Assembly: GCA_003151275.1 (NCBI GenBank)
Contig: PLXC01000019.1
Span: 70,690 to 130,107, forward strand
Source: Candidatus Melainabacteria bacterium
GTDB taxonomy: Bacteria > Cyanobacteriota > Vampirovibrionia > Obscuribacterales > Obscuribacteraceae
Direction: 5' to 3'
DNA length: 59,418 bases
Shown here: one piece after another, positions 24,581 through 32,524 of the stretch
Layout: every line of letters starts with the position of its first letter
Position numbering within the stretch: position 1 is the stretch's first letter
Translations under genes and position numbers: made by a program
The notes under the pieces: generated by a model
What the model was told of the DNA's origin: nothing
Seen by the model: only the letters and a program-made list of their open reading frames with translations
Databases searched by the model: none

Positions 24581-27160
24581 TTGACCACAGCCACTGGCGC
24601 GCCGATCGCGTCTGACAACCAACATCAATCAAGCCTCGGTGCTGCAATTTTCGAGCCCTTTAAAAGCCCGATTGTTCGCGATGCGGCGTTGTTCGTTGCT
24701 TTATTGCTAATCAATCTCTTCTGTTATCACCGCACTTTGAATGGATATTTTTTAGCGGACGATTTTGTTCATGTGCCCTATTTGGTAAAGGTTTTCAACG
24801 GACATCCGGATCTGCTGCTGCAAAACTTTTACAGCAATTGGGTTCAGGCTCAAGGCACGCAATTTTACAGACCATTTATTTCGCTAACGCTGGCTTTGGA
24901 TTACGCACTATGGAAGGCAAACCCGGCAGGCTATCACGTCACTAATTTTCTCTATCAAGTCGCTTCGAGCATTATGCTTTTTTTGTGCACGCGTAGATTG
25001 TTCAACTACACGAGCGGAAAAGAAGCGAGCACGGTGGCGTTCTTAGCAGGAGCATTTTTCGCCGCTTCTCCGCTGCATCCAGAAGTTGTGAGTTGGATCA
25101 TCGCGAGAGTGGATAGCGTTCAAACGGCCTTTCTACTAGCAAGCTTCTGGTTGTATCTGCGCGCACGAGATAAGTCGAGCAGCTTGCTGCCTAGACTATC
25201 CTCGGATAATGCGGACCGCGCTCTGAGCAAGATTCTCAGCATTGCCTGTTTTGTTACCGCGTTATTGTCCAAAGAAATGGCAATTACCTTGCCACCCACT
25301 TTGTTTTTACTTGAGTTACTCAAGTGCGAAAAGGGAAACTTGCTTGAGAAATTCAAGTTTGCCATGAAGCAGACATGGCTCTATTGGCTAATTCTTGCTG
25401 TCTATTTAGGGGTACGGACTGCTGCATTGGGAACCATATCTGGTGGCTATGCGGGATCAATCGGGCAAGGACTTAGCTCGTCGATTTTTAAGCGATGGTT
25501 CCAAGACGGGTCTTTCATAAGAGTATTGCTACCGCTAAATGCCGAACTGCCGGCGTCTGCCCATCGCCTGGTGCGAACTCTGAAACTGTTATATGAACTT
25601 GCAGGCGTTCTCGTGGTGGCACGGATGATTGTGCTTTTCCGCGATGGAATGCTGGCAAACTACACACGTTGGCTTTTCTTTGCCTGTGCCTGGTTCTTTA
25701 TCGCAATGCTGCCTACATACCAGGTCTGGAACTTAACGGAAACCTTGCAAGGAAGCCGGTTCATCTATCTGGGCACCGCGCCTCTGAGTTTGGTGCTTGC
25801 GTTACTAATCGCACCGCTGCATTTTTCTACTCCCGGTGGATTCAAAAAGATTCTCAATGCGGCAGCAGGAGTGCTTGCAGTACTCCTGGTCTGGACGTTC
25901 ATGCAGATGAGCTATCAAAACAACAGCGCTTGGGCGCAGGCTAACAAGGGTGTACGAGGATTCCGCACTGCCGTCGAAAACTGGTTTGAGGATAAGAACT
26001 CGGCTCCCAGGCTATCCTCTGATCAGTCGACCAGTTTGCAGCAGGACCCGAGCAGCTTAGTGCAGAGGTCCTCGGATAGGCCCTTGGATAAGTCCTCGGA
26101 TAGGTCGTCGGACAAAAGTAAATTGGTCGTGCTGAATATACCCCAGCGCTATTCTGGTGCCCACATGATTTACAACGCCGCCACTTTGAGCGTGCTGCTC
26201 AGACCGCCACTTTGCTCACAGGATCTCTCCAATAAGGTTGTCACCTTCGAACCGATAACCTTTGGTGATGCAGACTTGATCAATATTTCCAGACTTCGCA
26301 GGCTTCTCAATCAACAAACTAAATATCAATTTGTTAGATGGGATAGCAACTCACAACAGCTAGTGTCACTAAATCTGGTACCGGCGCAGTCCACTAAGAA
26401 AATAAAAGGCTCAGAGATTACTGACTCCACATCTGAGATGTTTCGGTCGTTCTTAGTCTCTCCACCAATCGACATTGCCTCAACATCCGTGGACTTCGTC
26501 GACATCACCCTCAATCGTGATCAGAAGAAATCAAAGCCGTCAGATGTCGTCACGATGAGCTGGAACACGAGCGCCGATCCCAACTTCCGAAGCGAACACT
26601 CGCTCTCCAAAGCAATCGAAGGCGCTGATTACGTGCGCTTCGATGTCTCCGAGCACAAAAATTGGGTCCTGAGCGAGACCATTCATCAATTAAAATTCGA
26701 ATTGCCGAACGGAGTGGCGATCAAGTCCGTGCTCATGCAAAACGGAACCACCTTAATGCCAACGTTGACTCCGGACACGACTACTGCATCGGCACCAGGA
26801 CGCTCAGTGGTCGAAGATGTTGGCGGCGTTTCCAGACCGGGACCAAACATCGGCTATTTCAACTATGACGCGTCCAAGATACCCGGCGCCGATCATGTTG
26901 TCGTAGAAATTTCGAAAGCCGATTCCTGGTTCGAGCATTACTCAGGTACATATCGAGACAAAAAACTGTCGCCAGAAACTTCGTTTGTGCTCAAGGAAGC
27001 GGAACTGAAAAAAGAGCATTTCAGCACACCGGCAAAACAGCTGGACAGACCTGGCTTTTACGAAATCCGAGTTTCAGCGGTCGACAAGAATGGCAAACTA
27101 ATTGGCTATCCGTCCGATCCGATCAGTCTTCAATTCTCGGCTGAGGATATTAGAAAGTGA
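24581..27160 (+). CDS. GT-C-type multi-TM glycosyltransferase-like protein, paralogue 1
   Basis: 859 residues. The N-terminal half (about 35-450) has ten or more hydrophobic helices with GYFLADDFVHVPYL (acidic pair in the first loop), FYRPFISLTLALDYALW, SPLHPEVVSWIIARVDSV and LLSKEMAITLPPT. This layout fits PMT/ArnT-like GT-C enzymes that transfer sugars from polyprenyl phosphate donors on the outer face of the inner membrane. The C-terminal half is soluble and beta-rich. The start is TTG 24581. Two in-frame segments (residues about 197-210 and 471-512) correspond to the dispersed repeat and are missing in the neighbouring paralogue. The acceptor is unknown. Confidence 0.75.
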   Translation: MTTATGAPIASDNQHQSSLGAAIFEPFKSPIVRDAALFVALLLINLFCYHRTLNGYFLADDFVHVPYLVKVFNGHPDLLLQNFYSNWVQAQGTQFYRPFISLTLALDYALWKANPAGYHVTNFLYQVASSIMLFLCTRRLFNYTSGKEASTVAFLAGAFFAASPLHPEVVSWIIARVDSVQTAFLLASFWLYLRARDKSSSLLPRLSSDNADRALSKILSIACFVTALLSKEMAITLPPTLFLLELLKCEKGNLLEKFKFAMKQTWLYWLILAVYLGVRTAALGTISGGYAGSIGQGLSSSIFKRWFQDGSFIRVLLPLNAELPASAHRLVRTLKLLYELAGVLVVARMIVLFRDGMLANYTRWLFFACAWFFIAMLPTYQVWNLTETLQGSRFIYLGTAPLSLVLALLIAPLHFSTPGGFKKILNAAAGVLAVLLVWTFMQMSYQNNSAWAQANKGVRGFRTAVENWFEDKNSAPRLSSDQSTSLQQDPSSLVQRSSDRPLDKSSDRSSDKSKLVVLNIPQRYSGAHMIYNAATLSVLLRPPLCSQDLSNKVVTFEPITFGDADLINISRLRRLLNQQTKYQFVRWDSNSQQLVSLNLVPAQSTKKIKGSEITDSTSEMFRSFLVSPPIDIASTSVDFVDITLNRDQKKSKPSDVVTMSWNTSADPNFRSEHSLSKAIEGADYVRFDVSEHKNWVLSETIHQLKFELPNGVAIKSVLMQNGTTLMPTLTPDTTTASAPGRSVVEDVGGVSRPGPNIGYFNYDASKIPGADHVVVEISKADSWFEHYSGTYRDKKLSPETSFVLKEAELKKEHFSTPAKQLDRPGFYEIRVSAVDKNGKLIGYPSDPISLQFSAEDIRK
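25170..25210. repeat. Dispersed repeat copy 4, inside a coding region
   Basis: The bases read ATAAGTCGAGCAGCTTGCTG then CCTAGACTATCCTCGGATAAT, almost identical to the head of copy 2. They are translated in frame as DKSSSLLPRLSSDN between two membrane helices of the GT-C-like protein. The paralogue 2.5 kb downstream is 13 residues shorter at this loop, which matches the length of the repeat. Confidence 0.85.
25990..26118. repeat. Dispersed repeat copy 5, inside a coding region
   Basis: A tandem, degenerate set of the same modules: CCCAGGCTATCCTCTGATCA, CCGAGCAGCTTAGTGCAGAG, then GTCCTCGGATAGG, CTTGGATAAGTCCTCGGATA and GGTCGTCGGACAAAAG. It is translated in frame into a Ser/Asp/Arg-rich stretch (RLSSDQS, RSSDRPLDKSSDRSSDKS). 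The paralogue is about 37 residues shorter here. Confidence 0.75.
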
Positions 27161-27164
27161 GCGG

Positions 27165-29732
27165 ATGACATTGCAAACCACGACATCTGTCGACGCCGGT
27201 CAAGGGTTCATTCTGCCGACTAACAAGCGCGACTTCACTTCGATAAAGCTGCAAATGGTGATCGGCGCCATGTTGATCACAGCTGTGTGCATTTTGAACT
27301 ATCTCCCCAGCTTGCACATCGGATTGTTGTTGGACGACTTCAACAACGTGGACTACGCCTTCCGGGCAATGCACGGAGACCCTGCAGATTTTCTAGCCAA
27401 CTTCTACAGCAACTGGGCCCAACTCGATGTAATGAAGTCGTACCGTCCCTTTATCTCATTGAGCTTCTTTACCGATTATTTGCTTTGGGGGCTAAACTAC
27501 GTCGGCTTTCATGTAACGAACGTGGTGATGTTTACGGGCTGCGCAATTTTTGTAAGCCTGATTGCTTTGGAGTTAACCGGCATGTATGGCAACAGATCAC
27601 GAGCATCTGTCGCAATTTGGGCCGGTCTGTTGTTTGCTGCAGATCCGCTGCATGTCGAGTCAGTGACGTGGATCATTGGCAGAGTTGATCTGCTCTGCTC
27701 CTTATTTTACTTCGCTTCAGTATTTTGTTTTATGCGTTTCAGATTGTTACGCGAACGAATGTACCTTGTTCTCTCCCTGGTGTTTTTCTTCATCGCCCTC
27801 GGCAGCAAAGAGATGGCTGTCACACTGCCTTTGGTGCAAACACTCGTGTGTCTGCTTCCAATCAAAAAGACGCCGCGAACCAACGAAACAGCGATTCAAA
27901 AATTGTTATCCAGCGATTTGAAATTCGCACTTCTGTTCTGGATTGAGCTGGCTGGTTTTTCTGTGATGCGCCTTGCCTTCCTTGGATCCGCAATCGGTGG
28001 CTACGGCAGCACCGACGCCAAAACTGTTTTAAACAGCTGGCGCAATTTTGCCGATCGCTCAACCATCTATAAAATCTTTGTTCCGGTAAACGAAGAACTT
28101 CATTTCGATCCTAAATTTATCCAAGTTTGTTGGGCCGGTTTCGGCATGATCCTCGCCACGAGCTTGGTGCGCCTATGCCAATCTCGCAAGCTTCTCACGC
28201 CTTTATCATTCCTGATTTTGTGGGCTGTATTAGCGGTCTTACCAACATTCCAAATCTGGCACATTTATCCAAACCTGGTCGGCAGTAGACTGTTTTTCAC
28301 TTCCTCCGCACCATTTTGTATTGCTCTGGCGCTGTGCGCGATACCATCAACAGACGCCATGTCTCGCTTTGCGACCAAGATTTGGACGTACTTTGGTGCA
28401 GTTGCGTTGATCATTGTCTTTGTCTGTTGGTCATTCGTTTTGCAAGAGAATTTAAAACCGTGGCAAACCGCCGCCACACAAATGCAAACTTTCAGGCAAC
28501 AGCTGACGGCGCTTGCATCTGAACTTGCTCCCGGGCAACGGGCTCTGCTTCTCAATCTTCCGCCCGACTATCAAGGTGCCGGAATGGTTACTCGCGCTTG
28601 GTATGTAGAACAAATTTGTCGACCGCCGTTTGCGGCGCATGACACATCCAATAAATTCATCAGCATTGAACCGGTCGTTTCAGGCAGCCATGACTTTATC
28701 TGGCCTGGCGAGCTGGAACACCTGCTTGGGGACAAAACTATAGCCAAGAAGGTGATCTGGAACCCTGCCCAGGGGACGTTTGAACCTTTCACAAAGAGGA
28801 GTACGCAGTCACCAAATATAGTGACAATAAACAACTTCCTTGGTGCAACCATCGAACCGGCAGATGCCTGGACAAGTCTTGAGAAAGAATGGCGGTTACA
28901 AACAGATCATCAGCCGGGTATGGAGATACACAAAGACTTTCGTCGCCTTTATCCAGCCAAAACCAGTGTCAAAAAAGGTGCACCACCAGTGATGACATTC
29001 TGGTTACCTGCACACGACATTAATCCGCTTACTCAGAATTATGCTCGACTCAATATGAAGCTACACGGAAGCGAAGCAGACTTAGACAGGTGCAGGTTTG
29101 TTTGGAAATCGAAAGGACTGAACTTGCCCGGTCAAATCGAACATGAGGCAATGATCCAACGAAACAGCAACGACACCTACTATGTTTGGTTGGGACGTTA
29201 CAGGGGCTGGTGCCTAAATGATGCGCCAACGGCAGTGGGATTGAGGTTGCCTGCCGGTGTTTACTGCGTTGATTTAAAGTCTATCGAATTACGCCCAGAC
29301 AGTCCATATAAACCAACGTTATCACTTGAAGGTAGTGAACCAAGCTACCCCACTCCGGCAACGGCAATACGGCCAAAATCACAGGGCGCGAAAATCCACT
29401 GGCAAGCAAAAATGCCTCTGGTCGCATCCGTAGTTTTAAGGGTCAGTAAGCCAAACCTGGTATTTGATCCAAACTCGGAACTCGAATTGGTGACCAAAAG
29501 TTTCGCGTACACGACATTAGCAAACGGTCTGAGTGTTCTAACTGGACCGCCAGGAAATTTGGCGGAGGAAATTCCACGCTCTGAAATAGTGGGTTCCATC
29601 GCGCTTTCTGAATTAAAATTGCACGAAGGCACCACTCAAGTGCAAGTGATCGGAAAAGATAAGTACGGCGCTCCAGTCGGATTAGCATCCGAACCGATTA
29701 GCATAAAGTTGCCGAGTGCTCGCGACAAATAG
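27165..29732 (+). CDS. GT-C-type multi-TM glycosyltransferase-like protein, paralogue 2
   Basis: I place the start at ATG 27165, four bases after the stop of paralogue 1; the frame is open further to 27102. The 855-residue product aligns with paralogue 1 throughout: GLLLDDFNNVDYAF (acidic pair), SYRPFISLSFFTDYLLWGL, DPLHVESVTWIIGRVDLL, ALGSKEMAVTLPL, LPTFQIWHIYPNLVGSRLFF. It then has a soluble beta-rich C-terminus ending with VQVIGKDKYGAPVGLASEPI, also shared. The two probably arose by tandem duplication and are co-transcribed. This copy lacks the repeat-derived insertions. The predicted role is sugar transfer at the outer face of the inner membrane. Confidence 0.75.
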   Translation: MTLQTTTSVDAGQGFILPTNKRDFTSIKLQMVIGAMLITAVCILNYLPSLHIGLLLDDFNNVDYAFRAMHGDPADFLANFYSNWAQLDVMKSYRPFISLSFFTDYLLWGLNYVGFHVTNVVMFTGCAIFVSLIALELTGMYGNRSRASVAIWAGLLFAADPLHVESVTWIIGRVDLLCSLFYFASVFCFMRFRLLRERMYLVLSLVFFFIALGSKEMAVTLPLVQTLVCLLPIKKTPRTNETAIQKLLSSDLKFALLFWIELAGFSVMRLAFLGSAIGGYGSTDAKTVLNSWRNFADRSTIYKIFVPVNEELHFDPKFIQVCWAGFGMILATSLVRLCQSRKLLTPLSFLILWAVLAVLPTFQIWHIYPNLVGSRLFFTSSAPFCIALALCAIPSTDAMSRFATKIWTYFGAVALIIVFVCWSFVLQENLKPWQTAATQMQTFRQQLTALASELAPGQRALLLNLPPDYQGAGMVTRAWYVEQICRPPFAAHDTSNKFISIEPVVSGSHDFIWPGELEHLLGDKTIAKKVIWNPAQGTFEPFTKRSTQSPNIVTINNFLGATIEPADAWTSLEKEWRLQTDHQPGMEIHKDFRRLYPAKTSVKKGAPPVMTFWLPAHDINPLTQNYARLNMKLHGSEADLDRCRFVWKSKGLNLPGQIEHEAMIQRNSNDTYYVWLGRYRGWCLNDAPTAVGLRLPAGVYCVDLKSIELRPDSPYKPTLSLEGSEPSYPTPATAIRPKSQGAKIHWQAKMPLVASVVLRVSKPNLVFDPNSELELVTKSFAYTTLANGLSVLTGPPGNLAEEIPRSEIVGSIALSELKLHEGTTQVQVIGKDKYGAPVGLASEPISIKLPSARDK

Positions 29733-29750
29733 TTCGAAAGGGACGTGAAC

Positions 29751-29886
29751 GAAATGGAGCGCGTCTGTCCAAAGCCGCCCATAATCACGATCCAGGGCGG
29801 GTCTGGAGACCCGCGCTCCATTTCTAGAATCTGCGCTCCATTTCAGGTTAGGCTAGATGCCGGCAAGGATGCCGGCGCTCCCAGGC
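29751..29886. repeat. Inverted-repeat element with GAAATGGAGCGCG arms plus GCCGGC unit
   Basis: GAAATGGAGCGCG (29751-29763) is repeated in perfect reverse complement at 29812-29824, with another GCGCTCCATTTC at 29833-29844. Inside lies a hairpin, GCGGGTCT-GG-AGACCCGC (29797-29814). ATGCCGGCAAGGATGCCGGC follows at about 29857-29876. The same GCGCTCCATTTC occurs near 5898 and the GCCGGC unit near 54981, so these are dispersed elements. The hairpin might also end transcription from the upstream operon. Confidence 0.7.
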
Positions 29887-29887
29887 T

Positions 29888-30259
29888 TTAGAAGCGCATC
29901 ATCAGTGGACTTGTGATTGGGTGCACGACCGGCGTTCTAGCTGGGCGAATTATTGTGTTGGATGAGTTCTGAGGCATCCAATTCGAAACCATCGGCTGAA
30001 CATAGACAACAGCAACGGCAATTGCCACCATTGCCAGCAAACCCATTATGGTGGTGGCCATCGCCTGCTTAATCCAAGCCTTTGCCGTCTTGGGCAAATG
30101 CATGTAGCCGAGAAGCACTAACGAAGTGACCGAAGCCGCACCAAACAAAAACACTGAAACATCCTGCACGCTAAGGGGTGGCACGTCAGAGACACAGGCA
30201 TGAGCAGGGAGCGCTCCTACTAAGAGAGGTACTAAAGCGAGGAAATTAGTTTTTCGCAT
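29888..30259 (-). CDS. Small membrane protein with signal peptide, 123 aa
   Basis: From ATG 30259 (an upstream GTG at 30268 is possible) the product has a signal peptide ([21 protein letters not shown]) and two further hydrophobic helices: [18 protein letters not shown] and [19 protein letters not shown] short basic tail rich in Pro/Arg follows. No family is recognised. The position of its stop directly beside the repeat element at 29751-29886 is noteworthy. Confidence 0.55.
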   Translation of the reverse strand: MRKTNFLALVPLLVGALPAHACVSDVPPLSVQDVSVFLFGAASVTSLVLLGYMHLPKTAKAWIKQAMATTIMGLLAMVAIAVAVVYVQPMVSNWMPQNSSNTIIRPARTPVVHPITSPLMMRF

Positions 30260-30356
30260 GAAACTCACACAACCAAAATTGAGGGGATTAATCGATCATG
30301 AGGGCTGAAGTCAAAGTTGTAAAGAGGAGGAAGGCTAATTAAATTTAGGGTTTTCC

Positions 30357-31274
30357 CTAGTGCCAGATCTTTTTGGGAAGTTTTGTACCGAGCACAAGCG
30401 CAGCGAAAGCAACAAGGTTAATGATTAAAGCGGAGAGGAGTGCCCGCCATCCTAACTCGGCGCCAACGCCGAATACATCCAACCCGAGAGAGAGAATGTT
30501 GCCGACGAGGTTGAGTGCATTGCAGACGAAAATCGGCGAAAGAACCAAAAGTGCACTCTCCAGATCAGCCCAGATTGAGCGCTCTCGTGACCGGCAGAGA
30601 TAGCTGATCAGTAGAATGCCGGCCGCGTAGGTGCAAATTTCAAGCGGAAATAATCGGTCAGAAGAGCTGACCGCACAGATTGCAGACGATGCGAGCAAAG
30701 TTCCGAGGATAGGCACGTTCCATAATTCAGGCAGACTCAAATTTGAAATTCGATTCCGAGATCTGTTCCAGCGCGTCAAACCATAAGCAACCACACCACA
30801 AAGCGCTGCCAGCAGAACTTCGGCGGCGCGAAGAAAGAGATCATCGTCCACAAGCGAATCCCAGACCGCTGCCCCGGCGACACTCAAGAGCAATATCCAT
30901 TTGAGCTTAAAGGAATGACTGGCTCTGACCCGACCGGCAAACAAAATGCCCACACACACGGGGAAGACAATATGAGCAATGGAGAAATTAGCGATGATTC
31001 CTTGATTTAAAGCGCTGGTTTGCGTAACCAACAATGACACAAGCTTGTAGCCCCAATCGTATCCAGCTCTAACAAGTAAGACGGAAGAGACAGTCATGAT
31101 TGTTAGCGCCGTTACTCTCTTGATGCTCGATATTCTGCGTGCTTTAGCAAGTATGGAAGTCCTCGCTTCACTCTTCACGACTGGCTGCAACGACAACGCG
31201 GCATCCATCCATTCCACTTCAGGAGCGAACGGATCGGAGACAATTCGATAAGCAGACTTCTTTTTATGGCGCAT
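30357..31274 (-). CDS. Polytopic membrane protein of unknown function
   Basis: A 305-residue protein with a basic cytoplasmic N-terminus (MRHKKKSAYRIVSDPFAPEV) and about eight hydrophobic helices, e.g. VTALTIMTVSSVLLVRAGY, IVFPVCVGILFAG, VLLAALCGVVAYGL and ALIINLVAFAALVLG. I see no catalytic or transport motif. It starts at ATG 31274 with GGGGGACC upstream. It lies 48 bp downstream of pyrD on the same strand and could be in its transcript. Confidence 0.6.
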   Translation of the reverse strand: MRHKKKSAYRIVSDPFAPEVEWMDAALSLQPVVKSEARTSILAKARRISSIKRVTALTIMTVSSVLLVRAGYDWGYKLVSLLVTQTSALNQGIIANFSIAHIVFPVCVGILFAGRVRASHSFKLKWILLLSVAGAAVWDSLVDDDLFLRAAEVLLAALCGVVAYGLTRWNRSRNRISNLSLPELWNVPILGTLLASSAICAVSSSDRLFPLEICTYAAGILLISYLCRSRERSIWADLESALLVLSPIFVCNALNLVGNILSLGLDVFGVGAELGWRALLSALIINLVAFAALVLGTKLPKKIWH

Positions 31275-31322
31275 AAGGTCCCCCGCGGTGCTTCAGAGAC
31301 AGTTACGACCGTCTGCCAAAGA

Positions 31323-32396
31323 TTAGGAGGAGTTTTCAGAAATTAATTGAGGCTCGGTTCTTACAAGTTCTTGCTGAAGGAGCACCGACAGCTCTTGGTT
31401 GATTCTCGCCACTAAAGTTGGACCATGATAAACAAGCGCAGTATAGAGCTGAAGGGCGGCAGCTCCGGCCCTAAGGAATTCAAAAGCGTCTCGACCAGTG
31501 GCGATTCCACCACAGGCGATAATCTGCTGCGTTGGCAGCTTCAGCTGCGCAACCCTGCGGCATAAATTCAGCGCTTTTGATTTGAGCGGCTGACCACTCA
31601 ATCCACCCATGCCAATTTGCGCTACCCTGGCCGAATCCGTATTCAGTCCATCTCGACTTAATGTGGTGTTGCCGCAAATGAAGCCGGCCATTCCATGCAC
31701 TTGAGAAATCTCGACGATGTCGGTGATCAGCTGCTCAGTGCTGTCGGGAGACATCTTGATAAAAATTGGCAGGCCAGCCACATTCTTTTTCTGTACCTCG
31801 GCCATGATGTCGTTCAATTGCTGACGTTCATTGAGAATGCCCTCGTGGGTGTTTGGGCAACTGGCATTGAAGGCTACATATGCAAGAGGCAGAGACTTGA
31901 TCTGGTCGAACGTCTTCAAGACATCCTCCACCGCTTTGTCACCTTGTATATCCGGCAAGTTCGTCTTGGCAATATTCAGCCCGGTGGGCAGCGCAAATTT
32001 GGCTTTGGCTAATCGTTGAGCAACCGCCTCTGCACCATCTCCATTCAACCCCAAACGGTTGATCACAGCGTTGTCTGAGGGCAATCTAAACAGCCGAGGG
32101 CGCGGGTTGCCGCTGGTGGCTTCAGCGCATACGGATCCGATTTCGGCAAAACCAAAACCGAGGCGGTCCAACACCTTCACAAGGTTGCCATTTTTGTCGA
32201 ATCCTGCAGCCAGTCCGACCGGGTTCTTAAGGACAAGGCCGGATAAATTAGTTTGCAGGTTGGCGGCTGTGAATTGAAAACGGATGGGGCTATAGGCGAG
32301 CAGAGGCGCAAACTTATGCACCAGATTGTGCGCCTGTTCAGGGTCCATTTTGAACAGAGCTGGACGAACCAGCTTTTCATACATGCCTTCAATCAT
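31323..32396 (-). CDS. pyrD: Dihydroorotate dehydrogenase, class 2 (quinone-dependent)
   Basis: A 357-residue FMN TIM-barrel with the class 2 N-terminal helical extension for membrane association (MYEKLVRPALFKMDPEQAHN). Core motifs follow: NPVGLAAGFDKNG, GFAEIGSV, NPRPRLFRLP, NRLGLNGDG, IKMSPD, GNTT, GGLSGQPLKSKAL and IIACGGIATGRDAFEFLRAG. It oxidises dihydroorotate to orotate in pyrimidine synthesis. The active-site loop reads FNASCPNT, with Cys180 where class 2 enzymes usually have serine (SSPNT) and class 1 enzymes have cysteine. The start is ATG 32396 with AAGG nearby. Confidence 0.93.
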   Translation of the reverse strand: MIEGMYEKLVRPALFKMDPEQAHNLVHKFAPLLAYSPIRFQFTAANLQTNLSGLVLKNPVGLAAGFDKNGNLVKVLDRLGFGFAEIGSVCAEATSGNPRPRLFRLPSDNAVINRLGLNGDGAEAVAQRLAKAKFALPTGLNIAKTNLPDIQGDKAVEDVLKTFDQIKSLPLAYVAFNASCPNTHEGILNERQQLNDIMAEVQKKNVAGLPIFIKMSPDSTEQLITDIVEISQVHGMAGFICGNTTLSRDGLNTDSARVAQIGMGGLSGQPLKSKALNLCRRVAQLKLPTQQIIACGGIATGRDAFEFLRAGAAALQLYTALVYHGPTLVARINQELSVLLQQELVRTEPQLISENSS

Positions 32397-32524
32397 AACG
32401 GCCTTGCAAATTGAAACATCTACAGTTAGATTACACCTGATTTTAGTTAGAAGCAGCTGAACCCGTGGGATTTGGCGTATCCGGGGGCATATGTTAAGGG
32501 GCTACACCGTGCTGCCGAACTGCC

